Shown piece by piece: positions 6,503 through 15,101 of a DNA stretch of 53,333 nt (the first letter of the stretch is position 1; each line of letters starts with the position of its first letter). A program made the translations under genes and the position numbers. The notes under the pieces were generated by a model that saw only the letters and a list, made by a program, of their open reading frames with translations, did not search any database and was not told the DNA's origin. The DNA comes from Bacteroidales bacterium (GTDB lineage: Bacteria > Bacteroidota > Bacteroidia > Bacteroidales > ML635J-15). The DNA is taken from NCBI GenBank assembly GCA_003249955.1, contig QKHS01000038.1:1-53333 (forward strand). Direction: 5' to 3'.

Positions 6503-9019
6503 TTACCAAATACCGTTAACATAAAAACCGCATTTCGGACATTTCCCGCCAAAACCTTTATTAGTGGTCAGATAACCCTGGCGTTTAATCAGCAATTCGC
6601 CACATACAGGGCAAACTGTATTACATTCACCGGACTTTACATTCCCGAGGTACACATGTTTTATACCTTTCGATCCTGCAATCTCTGCAGCTTTTTCAAC
6701 AGTTTCTGCCGGAGTAGGTTCAACATCCTGCATTTTGTACGAAGGGAAAAATCTGCTGAAGTGCAGCGGAACATCTTCAAAACCGTTTGCAACCAGCCAG
6801 TCACACATTTCCGATATCATTACCATATCATCTGTCCAACCGGGAATAACAAGATTGGTAATCTCTAACCAGACATTGTTTTCTTTCAATAATTTAAGAG
6901 TTTCCAAAACCGGTTCAAGTCTTGCCGTTGTTATCTTACGATATAGTGAGTCATCAAAACATTTTAAATCAATATTTGCAGCATCGAGATACGGAATAAG
7001 TTCTTTAAGTGGTTCTGGATTTATATATCCGTTTGAAACTATAATGTTTTTAATGCCTTTTTCGTGTGCAAGTTTTGCTGTTTCCAGCATAAATTCGTAA
7101 AAAACTGTCGGCTCTGTGTAAGTGTATGATATTGATCTGCAATTATTTTTTAAAGCAGTCGCAACAATCTGTTCAGGAGTTGCAGCTATAAAATCAATGT
7201 CGTCAGGGCTTGTCTGAGAAATATTGGAATTCTGACAGTTTTTGCAATGCATATTGCATCCTGCTGTGCCGAAAGATAAGGTGGTACTGCCCGGTAAAAA
7301 GTGGTATAAAGGTTTTTTCTCTACCGGATCAATATGTATAGCAACAGGTTTTCCGTAAGTAAGAGATTTTAGTTCGCCGTTAATGTTCCTGCGGGCATTG
7401 CATAACCCGGTCTGGCCGGGAGCAAGTTCACACTGATGAGGGCAAAGGCTGCATTCAACTTTTTTGTCGTTCAGCTTTTGGTAGTATTTAGTTTTTTTTT
7501 TCGGGAAAAGTCCGAAATCCTTTTCCGTGAAAATAATTGCTTCATAAATATAAATGTCGGCATCCTGCCAGCCTGTGTATGAGAGTCCGGCCTTGTCGCG
7601 GGAGCAATGTCCCAGAAATTCTTCGAGTGTCCAGCCGGTTTCGGTTGCAACTTGTGGCAGAAATGTACCGCCACGGCCGTTTTTGCTTATGTAGATACCA
7701 TGCTTTCCTAATACAATTTCATTTACCGAATCAATTTTTCGCATAGGAGTAAGAACCGAAATTTCAAAATCTATGGAATCAAGTTCATCTTTACTTACCG
7801 GCGAAAACCTGTAATCGTTCATTGAGGCAGCAGTTGCCATTTCTACAACTACCTGATACAAAGGAACATTCGGTTCAAAACGTCCGATGCAGCCACGTAA
7901 TTCTGAATTTTTATGCAGTGTGACAAATGCCCCGCATTGCTGATTCAGATTGTCCGTAAAATTCATTTGTGACAGGTCCGGTTTTTTCCCTTCATTAACT
8001 TTTGTTTCTACTGTTAATCTTGCAAGTTGCAGTAATTGAATTTTTTCTTCATCACTAAGCCGGAAAGAAGTATCTTCTTTTTTAGTGAGAGATATTGCCC
8101 AGTAGCCTACAACTCTGTCGTGGTCTCCATACTGCGAATCGCCGGAGTTTTTGTAATCAATAAGATTATAATCGTAACCGGTTCCGGCAAGATACATAAG
8201 TGTTAATACCGATGACCAGCCACAGCAGTTGGTAGCAAGATTATCAATATCAGAGTTTTTGTATCCGGTTATAACATTTAGTAAAGAATCGGGATTCCCG
8301 CTGCATATTGCATCAGCAGTTTCTTTGTCAATTTTTACAGCATCGGAATATTCCGGGTAATGTGAAAAATCGCTTGAGATTACAAAAATATTGTCATCAT
8401 TAAAGTAAGGTTTTAGGGCTTCTGCAATTTTTTTTGAGGTTGAAGCTCCGTCAGTGCCTATAACAACAGGCACAATCTGAAAATCGTTCTGTAAGTGAAA
8501 CTGAAGAAACGGCAACTGGACTTCGATGCTGTGTTCTGTTTTATGAGCATCGTAATTAAACGAAAATACATCGTTATTATTAATTAACTCATTGCACAAT
8601 TCAATATTAACTTTAACTTCCCCCAAAGGAGTTTCAAAATTGCCGGCATTGTAAATTGCTGCTCCTTTAAAGTAGCTGGTATGACTGGAAGCAATAATAA
8701 AAACATTTTTATATTTTTTCTCAGGATTAAACTGGGTTATCGCGCTTGCTGCAACTTCCCCGCTAAAAACATATCCTGCATGAGGTGAAATAACGGCTAT
8801 TGCATCTTCTTTTCTCTCTTTTGCCGGAGCAAATAAATGAATTAAATCATTTGTAAGGCTTTCTTTATTGGCAGAATAAAATTTTCCTGCAACTGCTGCT
8901 TCTCTGTTCATAACTGCATCTTTTGTGGAAGTTTGTGAAAATAGTGTGGTAATGCCTGAAAAAGCACATGCAATAATTAAAAATAAAACCGATGGTCTGG
9001 AAAAACGGGATATGGTCAT
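6503..9019 (-). CDS. Memo + AMMECR1 + radical SAM fusion (AmmeMemoRadiSam system)
   Basis: 838 residues joining the three proteins of the AmmeMemoRadiSam system in one chain. Residues ~37-310 are a Memo-like domain (AVAGKFY, SPHAGYVFSG with His80, SSDFSHYPEY, TNCCGWSS). Residues ~318-500 are AMMECR1 (CGAFVTLHK, ELRGCIGRFEP, EFLGHCSRD). Residues ~510-838 are the radical SAM enzyme: a leading Cys set CSLCPHQCELAPGQTGLC, the cluster motif C588-x3-C592-x2-C595, and a C-terminal four-Cys CPVC/CPKC knuckle. Normally these are separate genes. Residues 1-29 look like a signal peptide (VLFLIIACAFSGITTLFSQ), which would be odd for an oxygen-sensitive Fe-S enzyme; IIAC also fits a weak lipobox. Biochemical role of the system is not established. 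Domain calls are firm; localisation is open. Confidence 0.9.
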   Translation of the reverse strand: MTISRFSRPSVLFLIIACAFSGITTLFSQTSTKDAVMNREAAVAGKFYSANKESLTNDLIHLFAPAKERKEDAIAVISPHAGYVFSGEVAASAITQFNPEKKYKNVFIIASSHTSYFKGAAIYNAGNFETPLGEVKVNIELCNELINNNDVFSFNYDAHKTEHSIEVQLPFLQFHLQNDFQIVPVVIGTDGASTSKKIAEALKPYFNDDNIFVISSDFSHYPEYSDAVKIDKETADAICSGNPDSLLNVITGYKNSDIDNLATNCCGWSSVLTLMYLAGTGYDYNLIDYKNSGDSQYGDHDRVVGYWAISLTKKEDTSFRLSDEEKIQLLQLARLTVETKVNEGKKPDLSQMNFTDNLNQQCGAFVTLHKNSELRGCIGRFEPNVPLYQVVVEMATAASMNDYRFSPVSKDELDSIDFEISVLTPMRKIDSVNEIVLGKHGIYISKNGRGGTFLPQVATETGWTLEEFLGHCSRDKAGLSYTGWQDADIYIYEAIIFTEKDFGLFPKKKTKYYQKLNDKKVECSLCPHQCELAPGQTGLCNARRNINGELKSLTYGKPVAIHIDPVEKKPLYHFLPGSTTLSFGTAGCNMHCKNCQNSNISQTSPDDIDFIAATPEQIVATALKNNCRSISYTYTEPTVFYEFMLETAKLAHEKGIKNIIVSNGYINPEPLKELIPYLDAANIDLKCFDDSLYRKITTARLEPVLETLKLLKENNVWLEITNLVIPGWTDDMVMISEMCDWLVANGFEDVPLHFSRFFPSYKMQDVEPTPAETVEKAAEIAGSKGIKHVYLGNVKSGECNTVCPVCGELLIKRQGYLTTNKGFGGKCPKCGFYVNGIW

Positions 9020-9207
9020 TTTTAACTGCTTTTCTACAAAGATACAAAAAAACAGATTTAATTAAGACATAACCTGATTTACAGATTTAAACAAATTATA
9101 TAATTTACGGTGTAATGGACAAAATTCAGGCTGGCAATTAGTTTAACAATAGTAACATCAATGCCTTTAAGCATTTGAAAGCTATGGATAATTGTTTATG
9201 GCAGTTT

Positions 9208-10020
9208 TTACATATTTAACAATCCCGCCATTTTTTTTGCAATCATTTCAGTAGCAAACCTTGGATTAAATCTGTAAAGCCTGTCCATCATTTTTGAATC
9301 TTTTCCTACACAAACACGGAATTTGTTTTCCTCCATGGCTTCAATAATGATCTCTGCAGCTTTTGTTGCTGAAAGGGCTTTAAATTTTGATTCTTTTGCA
9401 GAACCTTCATCTTTTTTATCTGCTTCCAGTCCTGAATTTGTAGTGATATTGGTTGCGATTGCTCCCGGAAATACAACAGTAACTTTAACATTAGTATTGG
9501 AAAGTTCGGAATAAAGCCCTTCGGTAAGCAGTTTTACCGCGGCTTTGGATGCCCCGTAAATACTTTGTCCCGGAACAGGCAAGAATCCACCCATGCTTGA
9601 AATGTTAATTATGTGGGCTTCGGGTCTTTTAAGCAATCCCGGTAAAAATGATTTTGTCATGTAAATGACTCCGTAGAGGTTTATGTCTATTACCCTTTTT
9701 ATCGCGTCAAAATCCAGGTCGTTTATTTTTACAAATGGCTGTATTATACCTGCATTGTTAATAATCCCGTCCACACTGCCATGAATGTCAGTTATTTTTT
9801 GTGGTAATGTCTCTATTGCAGATTTATCTGTAATGTTCATAACATGAAGCGATAACCGGTCTGCTTTTTCTTTTGCAAGCATTTTTGTTTCATTAAGTCC
9901 TGCTTCGTTAATATCAATGGTTGCAACCCTGGCTCCTTTTTCCAGTAACAGAAGAACCAGTTCTCTTCCTATTCCGCTTCCTCCGCCTGTTACAACAATA
10001 GTTTTATTATTTGCTTTCAT
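9208..10020 (-). CDS. Short-chain dehydrogenase/reductase
   Basis: 270 residues, a classical SDR using NAD(P)H. The Rossmann motif TGGGSGIG is at residues 11-18, the NNAG motif at about 88-91, the catalytic Ser at 141/142 (INISSMGG) and Tyr155-x3-Lys159 in SIYGASKAAV. Asp36 after the second strand (ATIDINEAGL) suggests preference for NAD over NADP. The C-terminus (RLYRFNPRFATEMIAKKMAGLL) resembles the membrane-near tail of SDRs often annotated as acting on lipids or retinol-like substrates; the substrate cannot be told. It lies 188 bases upstream of the Memo fusion gene on the same strand, and divergent from the BNR-propeller gene. Confidence 0.9.
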   Translation of the reverse strand: MKANNKTIVVTGGGSGIGRELVLLLLEKGARVATIDINEAGLNETKMLAKEKADRLSLHVMNITDKSAIETLPQKITDIHGSVDGIINNAGIIQPFVKINDLDFDAIKRVIDINLYGVIYMTKSFLPGLLKRPEAHIINISSMGGFLPVPGQSIYGASKAAVKLLTEGLYSELSNTNVKVTVVFPGAIATNITTNSGLEADKKDEGSAKESKFKALSATKAAEIIIEAMEENKFRVCVGKDSKMMDRLYRFNPRFATEMIAKKMAGLLNM

Positions 10021-10165
10021 CGCGTGAAATTTTTAATTTATGTAAATAAAACCGATGTTTCAGGCCTTTGTTTAGAATTGCTATAAATTACTGAAAGTAA
10101 GCATCTTCATTGTTTGTAATAACATGAATTTCTGCAATGCATAAATTTTACAGTCTCAGGGTTGA

Positions 10166-10205
10166 AGTTTTTCTGCAAAATTCTTCCGGCTTAGTTCTTG
10201 TTTAA
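10166..10205 (-). repeat. Remnant R1 of the glycosyltransferase 3' end
   Basis: On the minus strand this encodes LKQELSRKNFAEKLQP then a stop, matching the C-terminal LKKELSWKNFAEKL of the glycosyltransferase at 13980-15101. About nine tenths of the 40 bases agree with 14005-14044. It lies between the SDR and the BNR-propeller gene. Confidence 0.7.
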
Positions 10206-10281
10206 GTATGCTGACGAATAACTTTGCCGGAATTTTTCTTTTTTCAGAATATTTATTAACTTGCCCGGAAATTGTTTGAAT

Positions 10282-11505
10282 ATGTTGAAATTATACATTG
10301 TTGTATTGATGTTGATAAGTGCAGATTTAATTTGTTCTGCAGGTGTAATTGTATCCGGAGGTACTGAAAACGACATAGCCGGAAGAATGTGCAGAACTCC
10401 GGGCGGGAGATTAATCGCTATAATTGAAAGAAACTCTGATTGGGGATCAGGCAATTTTTTTTCAACATTTTCGGATGACGAAGGTGCAACATGGAGCACA
10501 TTGGACACTGTCGTTTTTCAATCGGGAAATCAGTCAACACATTCTGTAGTATGTGCAAATAATATGATTTATCTTTTTTATGCATCTGACGAAAGCGGAT
10601 ATTATAAGATTTATTGTGTAGAGTCTGCTGACGGACTAAGCTGGGGTAATAAAAATATTGTCAACCTGGGCTGGTCAACATCTCAAAATGTATATGACCC
10701 GATAGTAATTGCAGAAGATGACGGGTCTTTAACTATGAGCTACATTTCGATGAGTAATGGTGCTTATGTGGCACATTGTCCTGCCAACGGGACATGGGAT
10801 ACGGATAAAAATCAGATTATGGCAGGAGGGTATCGCGTAAGAATATGCAAACACTCTGACGGAACATATATGGCTGCATACCATCGTAATATTTCAGGAA
10901 ATTATGATATTCATGTACGAACCAGTACTGATCTGGTAAACTGGACCAGTGAACTTGATATTACTTCAAACGGTAATTCGCATGATGCTTACTGTAATGT
11001 GTCTCCTGATGGTATTTATTACTTATATTATGCAAAAAACACATCCGGGATTTACAATATTTGCAGAAAATTCTCCACAGATTGTATTAACTGGAGTAAC
11101 GAAGAATCTGTCACCTCAGATCACAGCTCTAATACCCAGCCTTCATTATTTTTCGATAATAACCTGCTTCATTTAATGTGGACTCATGCAATAGATTATG
11201 ACACAGATAACGATGTGTATTATGAGAATTATGATTATATAACAGGAACCCGAACTTTAAGTTATTTCCGGGATTTTAGCCTGAATGCATTTCAGGACAA
11301 CAATAATTTAGTTGTCGATTTGCAGGGTACAGGTAACGACAGATATAAAATTTCGGTAATATCAATTGGCGGACGTGTTTTGTACAACAGATTTATTAAT
11401 GAGAATGAATCCGGCATAGTATTAAGGAATCTTTCAGCAGGAATGTATATTATCAGGGCAGAATCTGCTTATTCAGTCAAAATGGTAAAGGTTGTTGTTA
11501 ACTAA
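10282..11505 (+). CDS. Secreted BNR/Asp-box propeller protein with T9SS sorting domain
   Basis: 407 residues with a signal peptide (MLKLYIVVLMLISADLICSAG). The body is a sialidase-like beta-propeller with at least four Asp-box-like turns: SDDEGATWS, SADGLSWG, STDLVNWT and STDCINWS. The last ~75 residues are a type A T9SS sorting domain (YKISVISIGGRVLYN, GIVLRNLSAGMYIIRAE, KMVKVVV), so the protein should cross the outer membrane through T9SS. Catalytic residues of true sialidases (Arg triad, Tyr/Glu pair) are not obvious, so binding or another hydrolase activity is as likely. ATG 10282 gives the signal peptide; the frame is open from 10261. It is flanked by remnants R1 and R2, and faces opposite to its neighbours. 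Confidence 0.8.
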   Translation: MLKLYIVVLMLISADLICSAGVIVSGGTENDIAGRMCRTPGGRLIAIIERNSDWGSGNFFSTFSDDEGATWSTLDTVVFQSGNQSTHSVVCANNMIYLFYASDESGYYKIYCVESADGLSWGNKNIVNLGWSTSQNVYDPIVIAEDDGSLTMSYISMSNGAYVAHCPANGTWDTDKNQIMAGGYRVRICKHSDGTYMAAYHRNISGNYDIHVRTSTDLVNWTSELDITSNGNSHDAYCNVSPDGIYYLYYAKNTSGIYNICRKFSTDCINWSNEESVTSDHSSNTQPSLFFDNNLLHLMWTHAIDYDTDNDVYYENYDYITGTRTLSYFRDFSLNAFQDNNNLVVDLQGTGNDRYKISVISIGGRVLYNRFINENESGIVLRNLSAGMYIIRAESAYSVKMVKVVVN

Positions 11506-11565
11506 AAGTTGTTTCCATTTCTTTTGTTATTTCTGATGGCGGATATGTATTGAAGCACTATAGCT

Positions 11566-11596
11566 TTTGGGAAAATGTTTTCCGGCTTATTTAAGA
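11566..11596 (-). repeat. Degenerate remnant R2 of the glycosyltransferase 3' end
   Basis: GAAAATGTTTTCCGGCTTAT shares the core of remnant R3 (GAATGTTTTCCGGCTTATTA) but is shortened. It is the weakest of the set and is supported mainly by its likeness to R3 and by its place between two exported-protein genes. Confidence 0.4.
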
Positions 11597-11672
11597 AGTA
11601 GTTCCTGAAAAACCCGAATAAATTCTTCTGTCAGGATTGTTGTGTGTAATAGTTTACCAGATAGAGCTCAGT

Positions 11673-12176
11673 TTATTTTATGAATTCCGATATTAAAAAT
11701 GAGTTGTATAATTCTCCTTTTATTCCATGCTCATTAAGGAACAGGCAATATAAATATATATCGTCATTTTTCTTAACTTCTGTTTTAAATGGTTTATCAA
11801 GAACTGATTGCATAGAAATCCAATATGTGTCATTCCCGATTATGAATTGATACTCATATTTTATTTCATCAATTAACGGTAAGTAATCACGATTTCCATA
11901 TTCTTTGTAAACTCTTTTTATTGAAGCTTTAATGCTATCCGGGATTTCTCGTTTTTTCCCGGTGAATTGAGCCGAAAATCTGTAAAAATCCATTCGCATA
12001 TAATACTTCCCCTCAATAAGCCCCTGATCAACAGAATCTGCATATGTCTTTTCGAAATTTAAAAGATCGGCAACATCTGTTTCTCTGTAATTTTTATTCC
12101 AGGAATCCCAACTATCTTGTGAATATGCACTAAAAGAAATTATACTCAGGATTAAAATATTGACAACATATTTCAT
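11673..12176 (-). CDS. Exported protein of unknown function
   Basis: 167 residues with a typical Bacteroidota signal peptide (MKYVVNILILSIISFSAYSQ). The mature part is rich in aromatic and charged residues (DSWDSWNKNYRE, YYMRMDFYRFSAQF, YEYQFIIGNDTYWISMQ) and shows no cysteine pair, lipobox, metal motif or sorting domain. I do not recognise the family. It belongs to the accessory stretch between remnants R2 and R3, and its upstream region (12272-12398) closely resembles the region upstream of the S41-like peptidase gene, so both may have arrived by the same kind of event. Confidence 0.65.
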   Translation of the reverse strand: MKYVVNILILSIISFSAYSQDSWDSWNKNYRETDVADLLNFEKTYADSVDQGLIEGKYYMRMDFYRFSAQFTGKKREIPDSIKASIKRVYKEYGNRDYLPLIDEIKYEYQFIIGNDTYWISMQSVLDKPFKTEVKKNDDIYLYCLFLNEHGIKGELYNSFLISEFIK

Positions 12177-12271
12177 ATGGTAATTATTAAATTATATCCA
12201 ACTGTCAAATAAATATTAAAACCACATACAGATCACTGCTGTTTGTTACATTATGTTTTTCGTATTTTTAC

Positions 12272-12398
12272 AATATTTTTCAAAGATATAATTATGTTTT
12301 AATATCACAAAAGGATGATTCAGAAATATTATAATCTAATTTGTTTTACTAAAATCTATCAGTTTTTTGTGAATGTTTTCCGGCTTATTACTTGTTTA
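12272..12398 (-). repeat. Remnant R3 of the glycosyltransferase 3' end plus flank
   Basis: About 125 bases align with 13914-14042, which spans the glycosyltransferase stop codon and its downstream flank; I estimate roughly 80% identity by eye. The coding part is decayed: one base is lost, shifting the frame, after which LIDFSKT-N-stop can still be read. Confidence 0.7.
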
Positions 12399-12412
12399 AA
12401 AACAAGTCTTTT

Positions 12413-12469
12413 TACATTTTTACGTACGTAATTGTGTGGAATTTCATACTTTTACGTACGTAAAAATGT
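12413..12469. repeat. Paired TACGTACGTA palindromes
   Basis: Two identical 10-base self-complementary cores lie 32 bases apart. The outer left flank ACATTTT of the first copy is the complement of the AAAATGT that follows the second, so the pair also forms a larger inverted repeat. A degenerate third copy (TGTACGAATA) starts at 12488. Confidence 0.6.
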
Positions 12470-12536
12470 GGATTTACACACTTTTCTGTACGAATAATTG
12501 TTTTTGATTTCTGCTGACGGGTGTTATTTCAGTTAA

Positions 12537-12592
12537 TTTTACTAAAATCTATCAGTATTTCTGCAAAATTTTTCCAGCTTAGTTCTTGTTTA
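12537..12592 (-). repeat. Remnant R4 of the glycosyltransferase 3' end
   Basis: 56 bases nearly identical to 13988-14043 (a few mismatches). On the minus strand it still encodes FKQELSWKNFAEILIDFS followed by KIN and a stop, the best preserved C-terminal remnant. It ends 64 bases before the S41-like peptidase stop codon. Confidence 0.8.
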
Positions 12593-12656
12593 AATATACC
12601 AGATACATTAAAAGCACTTACGTCCTGTGAGATGTCCGTGTGAAGCGCTCTGTTAT

Positions 12657-13892
12657 CTACTCGATATTTTGTTTTTTTACCCATTCATAAACAGGGTCTA
12701 TACCTCTTTTAAAATCCTGAAAGCTTGTTTCAATTTTAATGTCAGGAACAATTGTGTTTGTTTCTTCTTCTGTGTTTTTAAAATATTTAGTTGAGTAAAT
12801 GACGTTTAAATTTGAGTATGGTAAATTAAAACTTCTTATCTCTCCATAATGATTTGGTTTTCCACCTGTTTCTTCCCCAACTGTAATTGCATTAGTCTCA
12901 TTCTTAAAGTCAAGAGTGTTTAAAATTGCTGAAGAAAATGTGGATCTCCCGATTACAACGAAAATTCTCCCTTTTTTGTCAATTTTTTTTCCGGACAATT
13001 TATTAATAAAACGGGTTCCGTAAATTGAATTGCCACCTCCGTTAAACCTCATGTCAAATATCAGTTTTTCAACATTTTCATGCTTAAGATCACTGAATAT
13101 TTGTTTTTGAAAATCTTCAAACAACAGCGTGTCGGTATTACCATTGTCCTGAATATACGAGACAGGTATGCAACTATTGTATGTTATATATAATATTTTA
13201 TCTTCTTCAAAATATTTTTTTGTGAATGCAGTTCTTCTTTCCTTCCAGCAATAAGGCAAACTGTCTTTTTGTATTGAAATAAATTGTTTGCCGATAGCAG
13301 ACGGAATAATTTTTTGATTTATTAAATTGCCATTTTCATCTTCAACTTCAAAATAATATGTACTGTCTGAACTGAATTTAAAATAATCCAGCAATTGAGC
13401 GGATGTTATTATCTGTGGAAAAAATTCTTTTTTTAATGCCTCGTTTTCACAGGTAATCAATGTATTTAAGCTATCAATAACTTCTTCTACCGGATGTCCA
13501 TTAATATTGATTACTTTTTTCCCGATCAGATCAGGATATTCCTCGCTTGTCTTTAATATATATACTCCATCCGTAAATAAATACATCCCTATTGGTAAGT
13601 TTAATTCCGGATTTAGCATCGGGTACCAGTCAAGTCTGGTATGACTATCTCCTGATTTAGCAATCAATTGTTGTAATTTTATAGCTATTTCAAAATCAGA
13701 AAGGCTGTCACATTTGCTTTTAATGTCTTCCAAGCCTTTGTCAAATTCAAGTTCGCTCATTAAAAAGAATAAATTTTTGTGTCTTTTGGGGAGCTCATAT
13801 TTTAATGTATCTATATCGTTTTTCCAATTAGTTTGTGAAAAACACAATTGAATTATGCCAATAAATAATGCTAATATTGATATTTTTTTCAT
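12657..13892 (-). CDS. S41-family peptidase-like exported protein
   Basis: 411 residues with a signal peptide (MKKISILALFIGIIQLCFSQ). The C-terminal half has the layout of the S41 (tail-specific protease/CtpA-like) catalytic domain: KLIFDMRFNGGGNSIYG, then FVVIGRSTFSSAILN with the candidate nucleophile Ser, then AITVGEETGGKPNHYGE. The GRSTFSSA and GGKPNHYGE segments resemble S41 relatives in which the catalytic Lys is not conserved ('non-peptidase homologues'), so activity should not be assumed. A short PDZ-like stretch (LIGKKVININGHPVEEVIDSL is the groove-type motif, split here for length) precedes it at about residues 120-150. It is flanked by remnant R4 downstream and the glycosyltransferase 3' end upstream. 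Confidence 0.8.
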   Translation of the reverse strand: MKKISILALFIGIIQLCFSQTNWKNDIDTLKYELPKRHKNLFFLMSELEFDKGLEDIKSKCDSLSDFEIAIKLQQLIAKSGDSHTRLDWYPMLNPELNLPIGMYLFTDGVYILKTSEEYPDLIGKKVININGHPVEEVIDSLNTLITCENEALKKEFFPQIITSAQLLDYFKFSSDSTYYFEVEDENGNLINQKIIPSAIGKQFISIQKDSLPYCWKERRTAFTKKYFEEDKILYITYNSCIPVSYIQDNGNTDTLLFEDFQKQIFSDLKHENVEKLIFDMRFNGGGNSIYGTRFINKLSGKKIDKKGRIFVVIGRSTFSSAILNTLDFKNETNAITVGEETGGKPNHYGEIRSFNLPYSNLNVIYSTKYFKNTEEETNTIVPDIKIETSFQDFKRGIDPVYEWVKKQNIE

Positions 13893-13979
13893 CTGTTGTA
13901 TGCGTTTATTTTACAATAATTTTTAAAATATAAATTATGTTTTGATATTATTAACAGGATAATTCAGAAATATTATATT

Positions 13980-15101
13980 CTAAATTGTTTTACTAAAATC
14001 TATCAGTTTTTCTGCAAAATTTTTCCAGCTTAGTTCTTTTTTCAGATTGCGGATATTCTGTTTGAAATTAAATGTTTCCTGCTTGTTGAAGAATTCTGTT
14101 ATCCCCTCTGCAATAAGTCCGGCATCAGGTGATTTTACAATTATCCCTGTTTTTTCGTGGTGAATAATTTCTGCAAGTCCGCCTACATCTGTTGCAATCA
14201 TCGGTACTTCAAAGTGATATGAAATTCCGGTTATTCCGCTTTGTGTGGCACCTTTGTATGGTAGAATGCAAACATCCGATGCCGAAAAATATGTACTTAC
14301 TTCATTGTCTGAAATGTACTTAACGTGTTTGTGTATGTTTTCTTTATTCGGATTGTCAGCAATCATACTGTCATATTTGTCGAAATTTCCGTAAACTTCG
14401 CCTGCAATAACCAACTGGTACGATTTGTCAAGTTTCCCGAAGGCATCAATAAGCAAATCAAGTCCTTTGTAGTCGCGGATAAAACCGAAAAAGAGCAAGG
14501 TTTTTTTTGTTTCGTCCAGTCCCAGGCTTTTTTTTGCACTTTCTTTGTCTGCAATTTCACCAAAATGGTCATAAAGCGGGTGGGGCAGAAGGCTCACTTT
14601 TGCTTCGGGCAAGTAATAAAGCAAATCGTTTTTTACTTTGTCGGACATTGCAACAAAGCCGGTGTTACGCTTAAGAAAATATCTAGTGAATGGGGCATCA
14701 AAGAATTTTTTCTCGTGTGGAATGACATTGTCGAGTATGGTAATAACTTTTGTGTTTTTACTCATTCTTCCTGCCACATAACCCAGTGATGGGCCGAAAT
14801 ACGACATCCAGTATTTCATTATCAGAAGATCCGGCTCTGTTTTTTTTATTTTTGTGGCAGCACCCGGCCATGTTAACGGATTTGCGGTATTAAGAATTCT
14901 TTTAGCATCAATTTTATCAACAATATCACCGTCTTTTACAAATTGTGTTTCGCCCGGGAACAAAAAATTTGGGTATTGGGTTGTAAAAGTATAGGCATCG
15001 GCAGTATGTCCTGCTTTTTGAAATTCGCGCAGAACCGAAGCATTGAATTGTGCAATTCCACCACGAAATGGATAAAATGTTGATAAATATGCTATGCGCA
15101 T
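13980..15101 (-). CDS. Glycosyltransferase family 4 (GT-B fold)
   Basis: 373 residues from ATG 15101 (MRIAYLSTFYPFRGGIAQF), which has the Gly-Gly donor-loop of GT4 enzymes at the N-terminus. The second Rossmann domain shows LLFFGFIRDYKGLDLLIDAF, ADVCILPYKGATQSGI and VPMIATDVGGLAEII, the usual nucleotide-sugar site of retaining GT-B enzymes. It overlaps the stop of the GT9 gene by one base (TAATG), so translation is coupled and both likely build the same envelope glycan. An open frame extends upstream to 15182 but lies inside the GT9 gene and adds no family sequence. The last ~20 codons are the source of remnants R1-R4 spread over the next 3.8 kb. Donor and acceptor unknown. Confidence 0.9.
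   Translation of the reverse strand: MRIAYLSTFYPFRGGIAQFNASVLREFQKAGHTADAYTFTTQYPNFLFPGETQFVKDGDIVDKIDAKRILNTANPLTWPGAATKIKKTEPDLLIMKYWMSYFGPSLGYVAGRMSKNTKVITILDNVIPHEKKFFDAPFTRYFLKRNTGFVAMSDKVKNDLLYYLPEAKVSLLPHPLYDHFGEIADKESAKKSLGLDETKKTLLFFGFIRDYKGLDLLIDAFGKLDKSYQLVIAGEVYGNFDKYDSMIADNPNKENIHKHVKYISDNEVSTYFSASDVCILPYKGATQSGITGISYHFEVPMIATDVGGLAEIIHHEKTGIIVKSPDAGLIAEGITEFFNKQETFNFKQNIRNLKKELSWKNFAEKLIDFSKTI

Larger units (their letters stand above)
12177..12656. other. 480-bp gap with glycosyltransferase remnants and TACGTACGTA repeats
   Basis: No gene is seen. The gap holds remnant R3 (12272-12398), two copies of the palindrome TACGTACGTA (12421-12430 and 12453-12462) and remnant R4 (12537-12592). 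Reading frames are short and broken. Confidence 0.7.

Noticed and set aside
10021-10281. Further glycosyltransferase remnant or promoter pair near 9120-9150
   Set aside because: CAAAATTC...GGC...TTAGTTTAA there resembles the remnant core, but too few positions agree to separate it from chance in AT-rich DNA.
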